Made by a program: the position numbers and the translations under genes. A DNA stretch of 64,000 nt from an uncultured Winogradskyella sp. (GTDB lineage Bacteria; Bacteroidota; Bacteroidia; Flavobacteriales; Flavobacteriaceae): contig NZ_CANMJY010000003.1 in the NCBI RefSeq assembly GCF_947498345.1, positions 62,001 to 126,000 on the forward strand. The letters run 5' to 3'. Position 1 is the stretch's first letter. The number at the start of each line of letters is the position of its first letter. The notes beneath the pieces are model-generated. The model was not told the DNA's origin, did not search any database, and was given only the letters and a program-made list of their open reading frames with translations. Positions 54,106 through 62,935 of this stretch are shown one piece after another.

Positions 54106-54703
54106 GCGTCAATACTTTCTCATACTGTTTCTGTTTTCAGTAGTTTTATCATTTGCTCAAGAGAAGAAAAATGATACCACTAGTATTGGTTTAGATAAAG
54201 AGTTGGTCGTTATTGAGGAGCAAAACATAGAACGAAAACCTATTGATCCACTACGACCATCTAAAGCCGCATTTCTTTCGGCAATTTTACCAGGTGCTGG
54301 TCAGGCATACAATAAAAAATATTGGAAAATACCAATTGTATGGGGAGCGATAGGTACAGGAATTTATTTCTACGTTAGAAACGACAAACAGTTTGATCGC
54401 TATAGAGATGCGTATAAAAGACGTCTGGCTGGTTTTACTGACGATGAGTTTTCTGATGCCGATGGTAATCCTCTAATCTCTAATGACGGTTTAATACGAG
54501 CACAGCAGCAGTTTAGACGGAATAAAGAAATATCCTTATTGGTAACGATAGGTTTATATGCCTTAAATATTATTGACGCAAACGTTGATGCCCATTTATT
54601 GCAATTTAATGTCGATGAAAATTTAAGTTTAAGTCCACATTACCAGTATAATCAAATGGAAAATTCTTCGGATTTAGGTCTTACTCTAAACTTTAAGTTT
54701 TAA
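54095..54703 (+). CDS. DUF5683 membrane protein
   Basis: 202 residues. A signal peptide (about 1-21, ending SFAQ) is followed by the DUF5683 hallmark KPIDPLRPSKAAFLSAILPG and AGQAYNKKYWKIPIVWGAIG. One or two membrane helices (WGAIGTGIYFYV, SLLVTIGLYALNIIDANVDA) precede a beta-strand-like C-terminus LGLTLNFKF, which could be an outer-membrane strand. Its conserved position after parB in Bacteroidota suggests a function in the same transcription unit, but none is known. Confidence 0.82.
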   Translation: MLNKRQYFLILFLFSVVLSFAQEKKNDTTSIGLDKELVVIEEQNIERKPIDPLRPSKAAFLSAILPGAGQAYNKKYWKIPIVWGAIGTGIYFYVRNDKQFDRYRDAYKRRLAGFTDDEFSDADGNPLISNDGLIRAQQQFRRNKEISLLVTIGLYALNIIDANVDAHLLQFNVDENLSLSPHYQYNQMENSSDLGLTLNFKF

Positions 54704-54704
54704 G

Positions 54705-55406
54705 ATGAGAATAGCTTTACTCGGTTATGGTAGAATGGGAAAAAGTATTGAGTCTATTGCACTTAAAAGAAATCACACCATTACTATAAAGGCGACTAGC
54801 AATACCACTACTTTCGATTTTTCTAATACTGATGTTGCTATAGATTTTAGCCTACCTTCTACTGCTGTTATAAATATTAAAAAGGCTTTAGATGCAGAAA
54901 TTCCTATAATTTCAGGAACCACAGGCTGGTTAGAGCACTATGAGAATATTGTTTCCTATTGTAATTCTAAAAATGGCACCTTTTTATATGCTTCAAATTT
55001 TAGCTTAGGAGTCAATATTTTTTTTGAAATCAATAAGAAATTAAGTCAACTCATGGCTAATGTTGACGGCTATAGCACTAAAATAGAAGAAATTCATCAT
55101 ACAAAAAAATTAGACGCTCCCAGTGGTACTGCCATTACTCTAGCTAAGCAAATTATCTCCAATTCTGATTACAAAAACTGGACTTTAGATAAAGCGGATA
55201 AAGATGAAATTCATATTGAAGCTAAGCGAATACCCGAAGTTCCTGGAACTCACGAGATCACTTATAATTCTGAAGTCGACTCTATAAATATTAAGCATAC
55301 AGCGCACAACAGACAAGGTTTTGCTTTGGGAGCCATTATAGCGGCAGAATGGATCATGAATAAAAAAGGCGTATTCACTATGCGCGATGTGTTAAACATT
55401 GGTTAA
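54705..55406 (+). CDS. dapB: 4-hydroxy-tetrahydrodipicolinate reductase
   Basis: 233 residues. The NAD(P)H Rossmann motif is LLGYGRMGKSIE, the substrate-binding motif is EIHHTKKLDAPSGTAITLA, and SINIKHTAHNRQGFALGAI follows near the end. It reduces the dihydrodipicolinate precursor in lysine/diaminopimelate synthesis, which supplies peptidoglycan. Shorter than many DapB (about 260-270 residues) but similar to other Flavobacteriaceae. It starts two bases after the DUF5683 stop. Confidence 0.95.
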   Translation: MRIALLGYGRMGKSIESIALKRNHTITIKATSNTTTFDFSNTDVAIDFSLPSTAVINIKKALDAEIPIISGTTGWLEHYENIVSYCNSKNGTFLYASNFSLGVNIFFEINKKLSQLMANVDGYSTKIEEIHHTKKLDAPSGTAITLAKQIISNSDYKNWTLDKADKDEIHIEAKRIPEVPGTHEITYNSEVDSINIKHTAHNRQGFALGAIIAAEWIMNKKGVFTMRDVLNIG

Positions 55407-55467
55407 CTTGCCCAAATTTTGAAACAAATTAGAATAATTTTCAACCTACATAGAAAAACTTAACGAT

Positions 55468-57084
55468 ATGACTTGGACACAATGGTTTATATTTCTAATG
55501 ATTTTACAGGTTATTCATGGAGTTGGCACATGGAAACTCTACGTAAAAGCTGGCAGACAAGCTTGGGAAGCCTTTGTACCTGTTTACAATGCCGTAGTAC
55601 TAATGAAAATTATTTCTCGTCCATGGTGGTGGGTAATATTACTGTTTTTACCAATAGTGAATCTTATTATGATTCCTGCGGCTTGGGTAGAAACCGCAAG
55701 AGCTTATGGCAAGGGTACTAAACTAGATGCACTTTTATGTATTATTACTTTAGGTTTTTATCTCTATTATCTCAACTATGTAGCAAATGTCAATTATATT
55801 GAAGACCGAAAGCTAACACCAAAAACCTCAGCTGGCGAGTGGATCACTTCTATTCTATTTGCTATTGTCGCTGCCACTATTGTTCACACCTATTTCTTTC
55901 AACCTTTTGTAATTCCGTCTTCATCACTAGAGAAATCCTTATTAGTTGGTGACTTCCTTATTGTAAGTAAAATACACTATGGAGCCAGAGGCCCAATGAC
56001 TACCGTTGCTGCACCTATGGTACATGATACTATTCCTGTACTAAAAAACAAATCTTACCTCTATAACGATAACTTTGAAGAAAAAAACACATCCTGGATA
56101 AACAAACTACAACTACCCTATTTTAGATTACCTGGTTTTGAAGATATAGAGCGTAACGATATTGTGGTTTTTAACCAACCAGCAGATACCTTGTTGGATA
56201 TGAATAATTTCACTCCAGACCGTAATTATTACAAACCTATTGACAAGAAAACAAATTTAGTAAAGCGTTGTGTTGGACTTCCGGGAGATACTTTAGAAAT
56301 TAGAAATGGTTATGTGTTTATTAATGGTAAACAAAACAAGTTACCTCCTAGATCCCACTTACAATTTTCTTACCGATTAACATTGAAAAAGCCTATCAGT
56401 ACTTCTGGTGAAGAACTCATGTTTTATAATATGCTAGATAAAGCTGATATCGATGATGGCTTTAGCTTTAACCCAAATGATGGTACATTTTACCTAGCTG
56501 CTGTATCTAATGAAGCTGTAAACAAACTCAAAGTGCAACCCAATGTTGCAAGTGTAGAGCGCATAACAAAAAAGAAAGGTGAAAATGGTAATATCTTCCC
56601 AAGAGATACTAATTATAGTTGGAATGTAGATCAATACGGGAAACTATGGATACCAAAAGCTGGAGCTACAGTGCAAATAAACACTGAAAACATCTCGCTT
56701 TACAAACGTGTTATTGGCGAATATGAAGGGAACAAAGTCGTAACCAGAGGCAATCAGGTTTTTATTAATGACCAACCTGCAACCTCTTATACCTTTAAGC
56801 AAGACTATTATTGGATGATGGGAGATAACCGTCACAATTCTATTGACAGTAGATATTGGGGATTTGTACCCTACAATCATATTTTTGGCAAACCTGTATT
56901 TATATGGATGAGTATTGATGGCATTAACGATGGCATTAAAAACTGGAGTTTCCGTTGGGATCGTATTTTCACCACTGTAAGTGGTAGTGGTAAGCGTACT
57001 TCTTATCTTATCCCCTTTTTAGTTGTAGTTTTTGGTCTAACCTTCTTCAATAAATGGAGAAAGAAAAAGAAAGCTAAAGCTTAG
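55468..57084 (+). CDS. lepB: Signal peptidase I with N-terminal membrane extension and large insert
   Basis: 538 residues, about twice the length of typical SPase I. An N-terminal four-helix region (about 1-110; AGRQAWEAFVPVYNAVVLMK, WWWVILLFLPIVNLIMIPAA) resembles a DUF5684 module. The catalytic serine is Ser153 in IPSSSLEKSLL and the general base is Lys266 in LVKRCVGLPGDTLEI. Between Ser153 and Lys266, and again before the final motif, are long insertions. GDNRHNSIDSRYWGFVP is box E. A C-terminal helix precedes a basic tail. It cleaves signal peptides at the inner membrane. The next gene follows at 22 bases. Confidence 0.92.
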   Translation: MTWTQWFIFLMILQVIHGVGTWKLYVKAGRQAWEAFVPVYNAVVLMKIISRPWWWVILLFLPIVNLIMIPAAWVETARAYGKGTKLDALLCIITLGFYLYYLNYVANVNYIEDRKLTPKTSAGEWITSILFAIVAATIVHTYFFQPFVIPSSSLEKSLLVGDFLIVSKIHYGARGPMTTVAAPMVHDTIPVLKNKSYLYNDNFEEKNTSWINKLQLPYFRLPGFEDIERNDIVVFNQPADTLLDMNNFTPDRNYYKPIDKKTNLVKRCVGLPGDTLEIRNGYVFINGKQNKLPPRSHLQFSYRLTLKKPISTSGEELMFYNMLDKADIDDGFSFNPNDGTFYLAAVSNEAVNKLKVQPNVASVERITKKKGENGNIFPRDTNYSWNVDQYGKLWIPKAGATVQINTENISLYKRVIGEYEGNKVVTRGNQVFINDQPATSYTFKQDYYWMMGDNRHNSIDSRYWGFVPYNHIFGKPVFIWMSIDGINDGIKNWSFRWDRIFTTVSGSGKRTSYLIPFLVVVFGLTFFNKWRKKKKAKA

Positions 57085-57105
57085 TATTCTTAAAATAAAG
57101 ACATA

Positions 57106-57729
57106 ATGAGTTGTCTTATTTACCCAACATATTTTCCCAACATAGCACATATGGTTGCTATGCTTTATGCGGATTCGGTTTGTTTTGAAGTCTGTGACAA
57201 TTACCAAAAACAATCGTTTAGAAATCGTACCGAAATATATGGCGCTAATGGTAAACTCGCTTTAACTATTCCCGTGAGTTATACGCAAAAGAACAGACAA
57301 CTCTACAGAGATGTAAAGATTGCTAATGAAGATCATTGGCAATTACAGCATTTAAAATCATTACAGTCTGCATACAGCATGTCCCCTTTTTTTGAGTTCT
57401 ATATTGACGATCTAATGCCATTGTTTGAAAAGCGATTTGATTACATCCTCGATTTTAATTTAAAATGTTTTGATATACTTCTTGATTGCCTACAAATAGA
57501 AATTACTACACAACAAACCATTACTTATGAAAAATCACCTAATAACATAACTGACTTTAGATTATTAACTAAACGAAATCAAGTTATAGAGCCTTTTAAA
57601 CCTTATGTTCAGGTATTTAGTGAAAAGCATGGATTTATATCTAACCTCAGTATCTTAGATTTACTGTTTAATGAAGGACCAAATTCCGAATGTTACTTAA
57701 AACAACAAATGCTAAGACCTAATGCTTAA
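57106..57729 (+). CDS. WbqC-family protein
   Basis: 207 residues. Opens YPTYFPNIAHMVAMLYADSV and contains the WbqC-family hallmarks QSFRNRTEIYGANGKLALTI and DRxW-like EDHWQLQHLKSLQSAYSMSP, ending FSEKHGFISNLSILDLLFNE. Members are found in O-antigen or sugar-nucleotide loci and in lepB-adjacent positions in Bacteroidota. No enzymatic activity is established. Cytoplasmic. Its stop overlaps the DUF6122 gene by eight bases. Confidence 0.85.
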   Translation: MSCLIYPTYFPNIAHMVAMLYADSVCFEVCDNYQKQSFRNRTEIYGANGKLALTIPVSYTQKNRQLYRDVKIANEDHWQLQHLKSLQSAYSMSPFFEFYIDDLMPLFEKRFDYILDFNLKCFDILLDCLQIEITTQQTITYEKSPNNITDFRLLTKRNQVIEPFKPYVQVFSEKHGFISNLSILDLLFNEGPNSECYLKQQMLRPNA

Positions 57730-58030
57730 ATTTTTAGTGCATTATGGATTGCATATGGGGTTGCCATTAATTATAGCATTCATCTTTTTTAAAAAAACCT
57801 GGCTTAAGACTTATCTAATAATGCTCTCAGCATTTATTATCGATCTGGATCACCTTTTAGCCCATCCTATTTTTGATCCAAATCGTTGTAGTATCAATTT
57901 TCATCCGCTGCACTCTTACTATGCTATTGCTATTTATGCTATACTACTAATCCCAAAGTCAACCAGAATTTTTGCGCTAGGACTAATAGCGCATATTATT
58001 TCAGATTATGCAGATTGTTTTTTAATCTAA
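57722..58030 (+). CDS. DUF6122-type small membrane protein
   Basis: 102 residues with three to four membrane helices. HYGLHMGLPLIIAFIFFKKT, the histidine/aspartate-rich IDLDHLLAHPIFDPNRCSIN FHPLHSYY region and IAHIISDYADC suggest a metal-binding membrane hydrolase-like fold (a DUF457/YdjM-like HxxDxxH pattern). The stop overlaps the convergent gene's stop by nine bases. No function is known. Confidence 0.72.
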   Translation: MLKFLVHYGLHMGLPLIIAFIFFKKTWLKTYLIMLSAFIIDLDHLLAHPIFDPNRCSINFHPLHSYYAIAIYAILLIPKSTRIFALGLIAHIISDYADCFLI

Positions 58031-59062
58031 CTTAAGTGTTGCTTTTATTGGATAGTGATCGGAAAGTTTTAATTCGTTATAGGTTTTAAAACCATTGACA
58101 GAGAAACTTTGATCGGCTAAGATAAAATCTATTCTAAGCGGAAAATATTTAAAATCAAAGGTTCTGCCAAAGCCATTACCAGCCTCTTCAAAAGTATCTA
58201 CTAAATCATCACCTTTAATTTCTTTGTAGATATAGGAATATGCTGTGTTATTAAAGTCTCCCGTTACGATAGCTTTATAAGGACACTTGGCTTTATGAGC
58301 TAGAAATAATTCAACTTGCTCTTGTTGTGCCTTAAATGTAGTACCAACTTGCTTAAACAATGCTTCAGAAGATTCTTTTTTAAGAACATCTACATCGGTT
58401 TGAATACCTGAGGACTGTAAATGTAAATTATAGATCCTTATGGTGTCTTTGTGTTTAACAATATCAACAAAAACGCCATTATTGAACGTATTTTTAAACT
58501 CTAATGATCCAGAATTTACAATAGGAAACTTAGAAAATATGACCTGACCACGCTTAGCTTCATAGTTAACTGTTGCATTAAAATTATGATAACCTTTTAA
58601 AGTAAGTGGGTTTTTTGTTCTATACTCTTGTAAACAAATGATTTCGGGCTGTTCCTTTTCTATAAACGCTTTAATATCTGCTTTTACTGTTTTACTTGGC
58701 AGCCAAGAATACATATTAAATAATCTTACATTAAAAGATAGTATAGAAACATTGTTTGTATCCTCTACGCTTTTTGAAGATGAAAACTTATATAATGCGT
58801 TTAAATAACCCCAACCCAGAACCAAAATAATTAAGGATAATAACATCTGCTTCTTTACCTGAAGTAACCAATACACAAAAAATAAAATGTTTAGCAACAA
58901 TAATAAAGGCACACCTAAACTTAAAACTGATAAGGTTGCAAAACTTTTTGGCGGGACATAAGGCAATATATAAGAAATGAGTAGTAAAAATGCTGCCAAC
59001 GAATTGACTAAAAACATAATTTTACCAACGAATTTTAACTTCTTCATATACTTTGCATACAA
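58022..59062 (-). CDS. Membrane-anchored endonuclease/exonuclease/phosphatase-family protein
   Basis: 346 residues. Three N-terminal membrane helices (about 12-95) precede an EEP catalytic domain. LSFNVRLFNMYSWL starts it, EKEQPEIICLQEYRTK holds the catalytic glutamate, YNLHLQSSG follows, VTGDFNNTAYSYIYKE carries the Asp-Asn pair, and LSDHYPIKATLKLD ends with the essential Asp-His. It could be a sphingomyelinase-like phosphodiesterase or nuclease acting outside the membrane. The substrate is not evident. It starts 13 bases after the rhomboid gene's stop and its stop overlaps the DUF6122 stop. Confidence 0.85.
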   Translation of the reverse strand: MYAKYMKKLKFVGKIMFLVNSLAAFLLLISYILPYVPPKSFATLSVLSLGVPLLLLLNILFFVYWLLQVKKQMLLSLIILVLGWGYLNALYKFSSSKSVEDTNNVSILSFNVRLFNMYSWLPSKTVKADIKAFIEKEQPEIICLQEYRTKNPLTLKGYHNFNATVNYEAKRGQVIFSKFPIVNSGSLEFKNTFNNGVFVDIVKHKDTIRIYNLHLQSSGIQTDVDVLKKESSEALFKQVGTTFKAQQEQVELFLAHKAKCPYKAIVTGDFNNTAYSYIYKEIKGDDLVDTFEEAGNGFGRTFDFKYFPLRIDFILADQSFSVNGFKTYNELKLSDHYPIKATLKLD

Positions 59063-59075
59063 ATAAGAATCTTTT

Positions 59076-59945
59076 TTAATTCTTACCAGATCTAAAGAGA
59101 AACTCTTTTTCTTCTGCTGTTAAACTCTCATAACCGCTCTTACTGATTTTATCGAGAATTAAATCTACCTTTTTCTGATCATTAAACGTATGAAACTCTT
59201 CTTTAGTCTTACCAGCATAAGACTTCTTTTTTGATGTTCTATGTACCGTCTTAAGATTTGATTTGGGCTTAAACCAACTCACAACTGTATCCATAATCCT
59301 TTCAAAACCTAAACCTATATCTTTACCATCTTTTAATTTTATAGCATAAAAATAGCCTAAAACTGCACCACCCAAATGAGCTACATTTCCACCTTGATTT
59401 AAACCAAATAAACCTAAAACATCCATCACAATTAAAGCTATAGCAATATACTTCAGCTTTATATTGAATGTAAAAATGCGAACTTCTGTTTGAGCCATAT
59501 ATACACCTAAGAAAATCATTAACGCTCTAATACCAGCTGACGCTCCAACTACTCCAGAGGTGCTTATCAATAAATTACTTGGCAAAACATTATAAACAAA
59601 AAGAAAAGCTAATCCACCAATAATGATTCCTAAAAAATAAATATTAAGCGCCATTTTAGGTCGAAACAAATTTAATAACATCCTTGATATATAATACAAT
59701 ATGAGGAGGTTAAAAAGAATATGAAAAAAACTATAATGTGTAAACCCATAGGTGATAAGTGTCCATGGTTTCCATAAAAACTGAAAAAAATCTGAAGGTA
59801 AGCTTAAATATGATAGTCCATTGCTTGTTCTACCAAAAACTTTAATCAATTGCCCTGTGATAAAAACAACAATATTAATAGCAATTATCTTTTCAAAAGC
59901 ACTGAATTTATTGAATTTATATTTTAGATTTTGAAAATTGCTCAT
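59076..59945 (-). CDS. Rhomboid-family intramembrane serine protease (second of a pair)
   Basis: 289 residues with six or more membrane helices. HYSFFHILFNLLILYYISRM is the HxxxN-type oxyanion region. GVVGASAGIRALM carries the catalytic serine in GASAG (general pattern GxSx), and VAHLGGAVLGYFYAIK has the histidine partner. The C-terminal cytoplasmic tail (about 220-289) is basic. It cleaves transmembrane substrates, which are unknown. The start at 59945 (MSNFQNLKYK) leaves two bases after the upstream rhomboid stop. An in-frame ATG at 59957 is less likely, because it lies within the neighbour. Confidence 0.87.
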   Translation of the reverse strand: MSNFQNLKYKFNKFSAFEKIIAINIVVFITGQLIKVFGRTSNGLSYLSLPSDFFQFLWKPWTLITYGFTHYSFFHILFNLLILYYISRMLLNLFRPKMALNIYFLGIIIGGLAFLFVYNVLPSNLLISTSGVVGASAGIRALMIFLGVYMAQTEVRIFTFNIKLKYIAIALIVMDVLGLFGLNQGGNVAHLGGAVLGYFYAIKLKDGKDIGLGFERIMDTVVSWFKPKSNLKTVHRTSKKKSYAGKTKEEFHTFNDQKKVDLILDKISKSGYESLTAEEKEFLFRSGKN

Positions 59946-59947
59946 GG

Positions 59948-60784
59948 TTAATTCCAACGGTATTTATTCATACTATTCTTTTTCCAGTACCACATAATTA
60001 AAAAGCCTGTAATAGCTCCACCAATATGTGCTGCATATGCTGTATTACTTGGACTAAAAAATGATTGTCCAGTAAAAGCTGAAATAACATCTAGTATTAT
60101 AATACCAGGAATAAAATATTTTGCTTTTATGGGTATAGGCAGAAATATTAACATCAATTCTGCATTTGGGTTCATCATTCCAAAAGCAGCCAAAATACCC
60201 ATAATACACCCAGAAGCACCAACCATTGTAACATTAGTCTTAGCATTTACATTATATATACTGGCAAACACCTCATTGCTGACTATTGAACCATCTAAAT
60301 TATTATCAAGAAATAAAGTGTTTAGTTTATTATATAAAATATTACTATCAAATCGATAACTAGAATTCACAATATCCAAATTGATTATCTCACTTACTAT
60401 TTCTTTAGATAACCCAAGGTTATTTATAACATTAAAGTCTTGATATACTTGAAAATAATAAACGATAAATGTTAGTAAAACCGCTCCTAACCCTGAGGAT
60501 ATATATAAAAATAAAAACTTTTTATTTCCCAATCTTTGTTCTACAGCAGTACCAAACATCCATAATCCAAACATATTAAATAATATATGAGCAAAAGTTT
60601 GATTGCTATGCATAAACATGTGTGTGAAAATCTGCCAAACATTGAAGTTTTCACTTTTGGGTGTATACAAAGCAAACCATTGATTAAAAAGGTCACCATT
60701 ATTTCCTATAGTCATCATTCCAATGAATACAATAACATTTATAATTATCAAATGCTTTACTGTATCAGTAATTCCTAGTCTCAT
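59948..60784 (-). CDS. Rhomboid-family intramembrane serine protease (first of a pair)
   Basis: 278 residues. MHSNQTFAHILFNMFGLWMF (HxxxN region), MVGASGCIMGILAAFG with the serine in GASG, and AAHIGGAITGFLIMWYWKK with the histidine define the active site. Between two helices is a soluble insert of about 70 residues (near 115-190, rich in Asn/Asp), such as appears in other Bacteroidota rhomboids. It starts four bases after the mutL stop and precedes the second rhomboid by two bases, so the genes form one operon. Confidence 0.87.
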   Translation of the reverse strand: MRLGITDTVKHLIIINVIVFIGMMTIGNNGDLFNQWFALYTPKSENFNVWQIFTHMFMHSNQTFAHILFNMFGLWMFGTAVEQRLGNKKFLFLYISSGLGAVLLTFIVYYFQVYQDFNVINNLGLSKEIVSEIINLDIVNSSYRFDSNILYNKLNTLFLDNNLDGSIVSNEVFASIYNVNAKTNVTMVGASGCIMGILAAFGMMNPNAELMLIFLPIPIKAKYFIPGIIILDVISAFTGQSFFSPSNTAYAAHIGGAITGFLIMWYWKKNSMNKYRWN

Positions 60785-60787
60785 ATA

Positions 60788-62644
60788 CTACATAAATTTT
60801 TTTTCAATATCATCAATGCCTAGTGTTATAAACGTAGGTCTATTGGTTGGTGATACATTGGGTTCCTTACAGGCAAAAAGACTATTGACCAAATGCTCTT
60901 GTTCTGTATGATTTAATCCTTGTCCATTTTTTATTGCCAGGCTTTTCGCCATAGATTTAGCCAGTAAATCAGTGGCGCTAAAATTCGCATCTGGCACATC
61001 ACTTTCTACATCACTTATCAATTGCTCTAAAATAATAGACACCTCACTTTCTGGCACTCCAACTGGAACTCCAGTAATGGTAATATCCTCATCAGATACT
61101 TTAGAAAACACAAAACCTGTATGCTCTAAATCCGTTTTTAAGTTTGTAATTATTTGAGTCTCATTGGGAGTAAAATGTAATTGTAATGGAAACAATAATT
61201 GTTGGCTGGTTGCTTCCTTAATTGTAATGTGCTTTAAAAAATTCTCATATAATACACGTTGATGAGCTCTGTTCTGGTCTATAATGAGCATTCCCGATTT
61301 TAAGGTGCTTACAATATATTTCTGTTGTAACTGAAACGTTGTCTTAGAAGCATCAACTGAAGCATCACCAAACAATGATTCGGTTTTAGAATCACTTTCA
61401 AAAGTAACCTCACTAAAATCGTTTTCAGACTTATTGCCTTTAGACTCTAAACCAACATATAGGCTTTCCCAAGATGCTGTTGGTGCTTGCTTAAAACTTG
61501 TACGCTGCGATGTCTGTTTTGTCGTATTAGTATCATCAGCAAACGGATTAAAACTTTTATCGACATCAATGGCTGGAGTAGAAGCTACTTTATCTTTATA
61601 ACTATAAGGCGTATTGAGCTGACCTTGGTGTTCAAAATCTAAAACAGGTGCGATATTAAATTGTCCTAAACTATGCTTTACCGCCGAACGTAAAATGGCA
61701 TACAAGGTATGTTCATCGTCAAACTTAATTTCGGTTTTGGTAGGATGAATATTAATATCAATGGTTTTAGGATCGACAGTTAGGTTTAAAAAATAACTCG
61801 GATGGTAACCGTCTTTTAGTAAACCTTCAAATGCAGCACTAATCGCATGATTAAGATAAGGGCTTTTTATAAAACGTTGATTCACAAAAAAGAATTGCTC
61901 GGAACGCGTTTTCTTAGAATATTCTGGCTTTCCAACAAAACCAGAAATTTTTAACACTTCTGTTTGCTCTTCAACAGGCACTAATTTTTCGTTGGTTTTA
62001 TTACCAAAAATATGTACCACACGTTGCCTGTAATTTTCACTAGGCAGATGAAACAATTCACTTCCATTATGATAAAATGCAAAGGCAATATTAGGATGCG
62101 CTAATGCTACACGGTGAAACTCGTCTGTGATATGACGCAATTCTACAGTATCGGATTTTAAGAAATTTCGCCTTGCGGGAATATTAAAAAATAGATTTTT
62201 AACAGCAACAGAAGTACCTGTTGGAGTCACAGAAACTTCCTGTGACTTTACTTTACTACCTTCAATTTCTATAGCAGTTCCTAACTCGTCATCTGCAAGT
62301 TTGGTCTTCAGTTCTACATGTGCTATAGCCGCTATACTAGCCAAAGCCTCTCCTCTAAACCCTTTGGTATTAAGTTGAAATAAATCTTCTGCGGATTTTA
62401 TTTTTGATGTGGCATGACGCTCAAAGCTCAATCGTGCATCAGTAACACTCATGCCCTTACCATTATCAATAACCTGAACTAAAGTTTTGCCAGCATCTTT
62501 TATAATAAGTTTTACTTCAGTAGCACTGGCATCAATAGCATTTTCTAGCAATTCTTTAACTACAGAAGCTGGTCGTTGTACCACCTCACCTGCTGCAATC
62601 TGGTTAGCAACATGGTCTGGCAAAAGTTGAATGATATCTGTCAT
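60788..62644 (-). CDS. mutL: DNA mismatch repair protein MutL
   Basis: 618 residues. The GHKL ATPase domain is complete: IAAGEVVQRPASVVKELLEN with ELLENAIDAS, NGKGM near 62-65 and GFRGEALASI near 96-105. A variable linker spans about 340-430. The C-terminal dimerisation domain lacks the endonuclease motifs. The DQHA(x)2E(x)4E motif is read as DQNRAHQRVLYE (456-467), the cysteine motif as AKSLAIKNG (566-574), and the CPHGRP motif as SPTNRPT (598-604). ATP-dependent matchmaking is expected, but nicking is not. Its ATG overlaps the next upstream stop. Confidence 0.95.
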   Translation of the reverse strand: MTDIIQLLPDHVANQIAAGEVVQRPASVVKELLENAIDASATEVKLIIKDAGKTLVQVIDNGKGMSVTDARLSFERHATSKIKSAEDLFQLNTKGFRGEALASIAAIAHVELKTKLADDELGTAIEIEGSKVKSQEVSVTPTGTSVAVKNLFFNIPARRNFLKSDTVELRHITDEFHRVALAHPNIAFAFYHNGSELFHLPSENYRQRVVHIFGNKTNEKLVPVEEQTEVLKISGFVGKPEYSKKTRSEQFFFVNQRFIKSPYLNHAISAAFEGLLKDGYHPSYFLNLTVDPKTIDINIHPTKTEIKFDDEHTLYAILRSAVKHSLGQFNIAPVLDFEHQGQLNTPYSYKDKVASTPAIDVDKSFNPFADDTNTTKQTSQRTSFKQAPTASWESLYVGLESKGNKSENDFSEVTFESDSKTESLFGDASVDASKTTFQLQQKYIVSTLKSGMLIIDQNRAHQRVLYENFLKHITIKEATSQQLLFPLQLHFTPNETQIITNLKTDLEHTGFVFSKVSDEDITITGVPVGVPESEVSIILEQLISDVESDVPDANFSATDLLAKSMAKSLAIKNGQGLNHTEQEHLVNSLFACKEPNVSPTNRPTFITLGIDDIEKKFM

Positions 62645-62928
62645 TAGCGATTAGGAAAGAAGATAGATAAGTCGAAGCCTATAAGGAATAGGAATAACAA
62701 AATTAAAATACCTGCAATGACAAATACACGTTTATTAACTTTTTCATCTCTATTATTTTGATACTCATCTAGAGCAGCATTTAACTTCCCTTTTATCCCT
62801 TTTGGTGGGTTAATAGTTTTTCTATGTGCATCAAATTTATGTTTTAATTCATAAGGATTTCCATCACCTTTATAATAACGTGGTTTATAACTATACCTTC
62901 GATTTTTCTTTAATTTCATTAATCCCAT
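62644..62928 (-). CDS. Small tail-anchored protein A (paralogue of the next gene)
   Basis: 94 residues. A basic N-terminus (KLKKNRRYSYKPRYYKGDGN), a charged linker and one membrane helix near the C-terminus (VFVIAGILILLFLFLIGFDL) form a C-tail-anchored layout with the soluble part inside. The N-terminal KNxRxSYKPRx motif is shared with the gene at 62936. Genes of this type are sometimes mislabelled riboflavin synthase in flavobacterial annotations, but there is no enzyme domain. Its stop shares bases with the mutL start. Confidence 0.65.
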   Translation of the reverse strand: MGLMKLKKNRRYSYKPRYYKGDGNPYELKHKFDAHRKTINPPKGIKGKLNAALDEYQNNRDEKVNKRVFVIAGILILLFLFLIGFDLSIFFPNR

Positions 62929-62935
62929 AATATCC

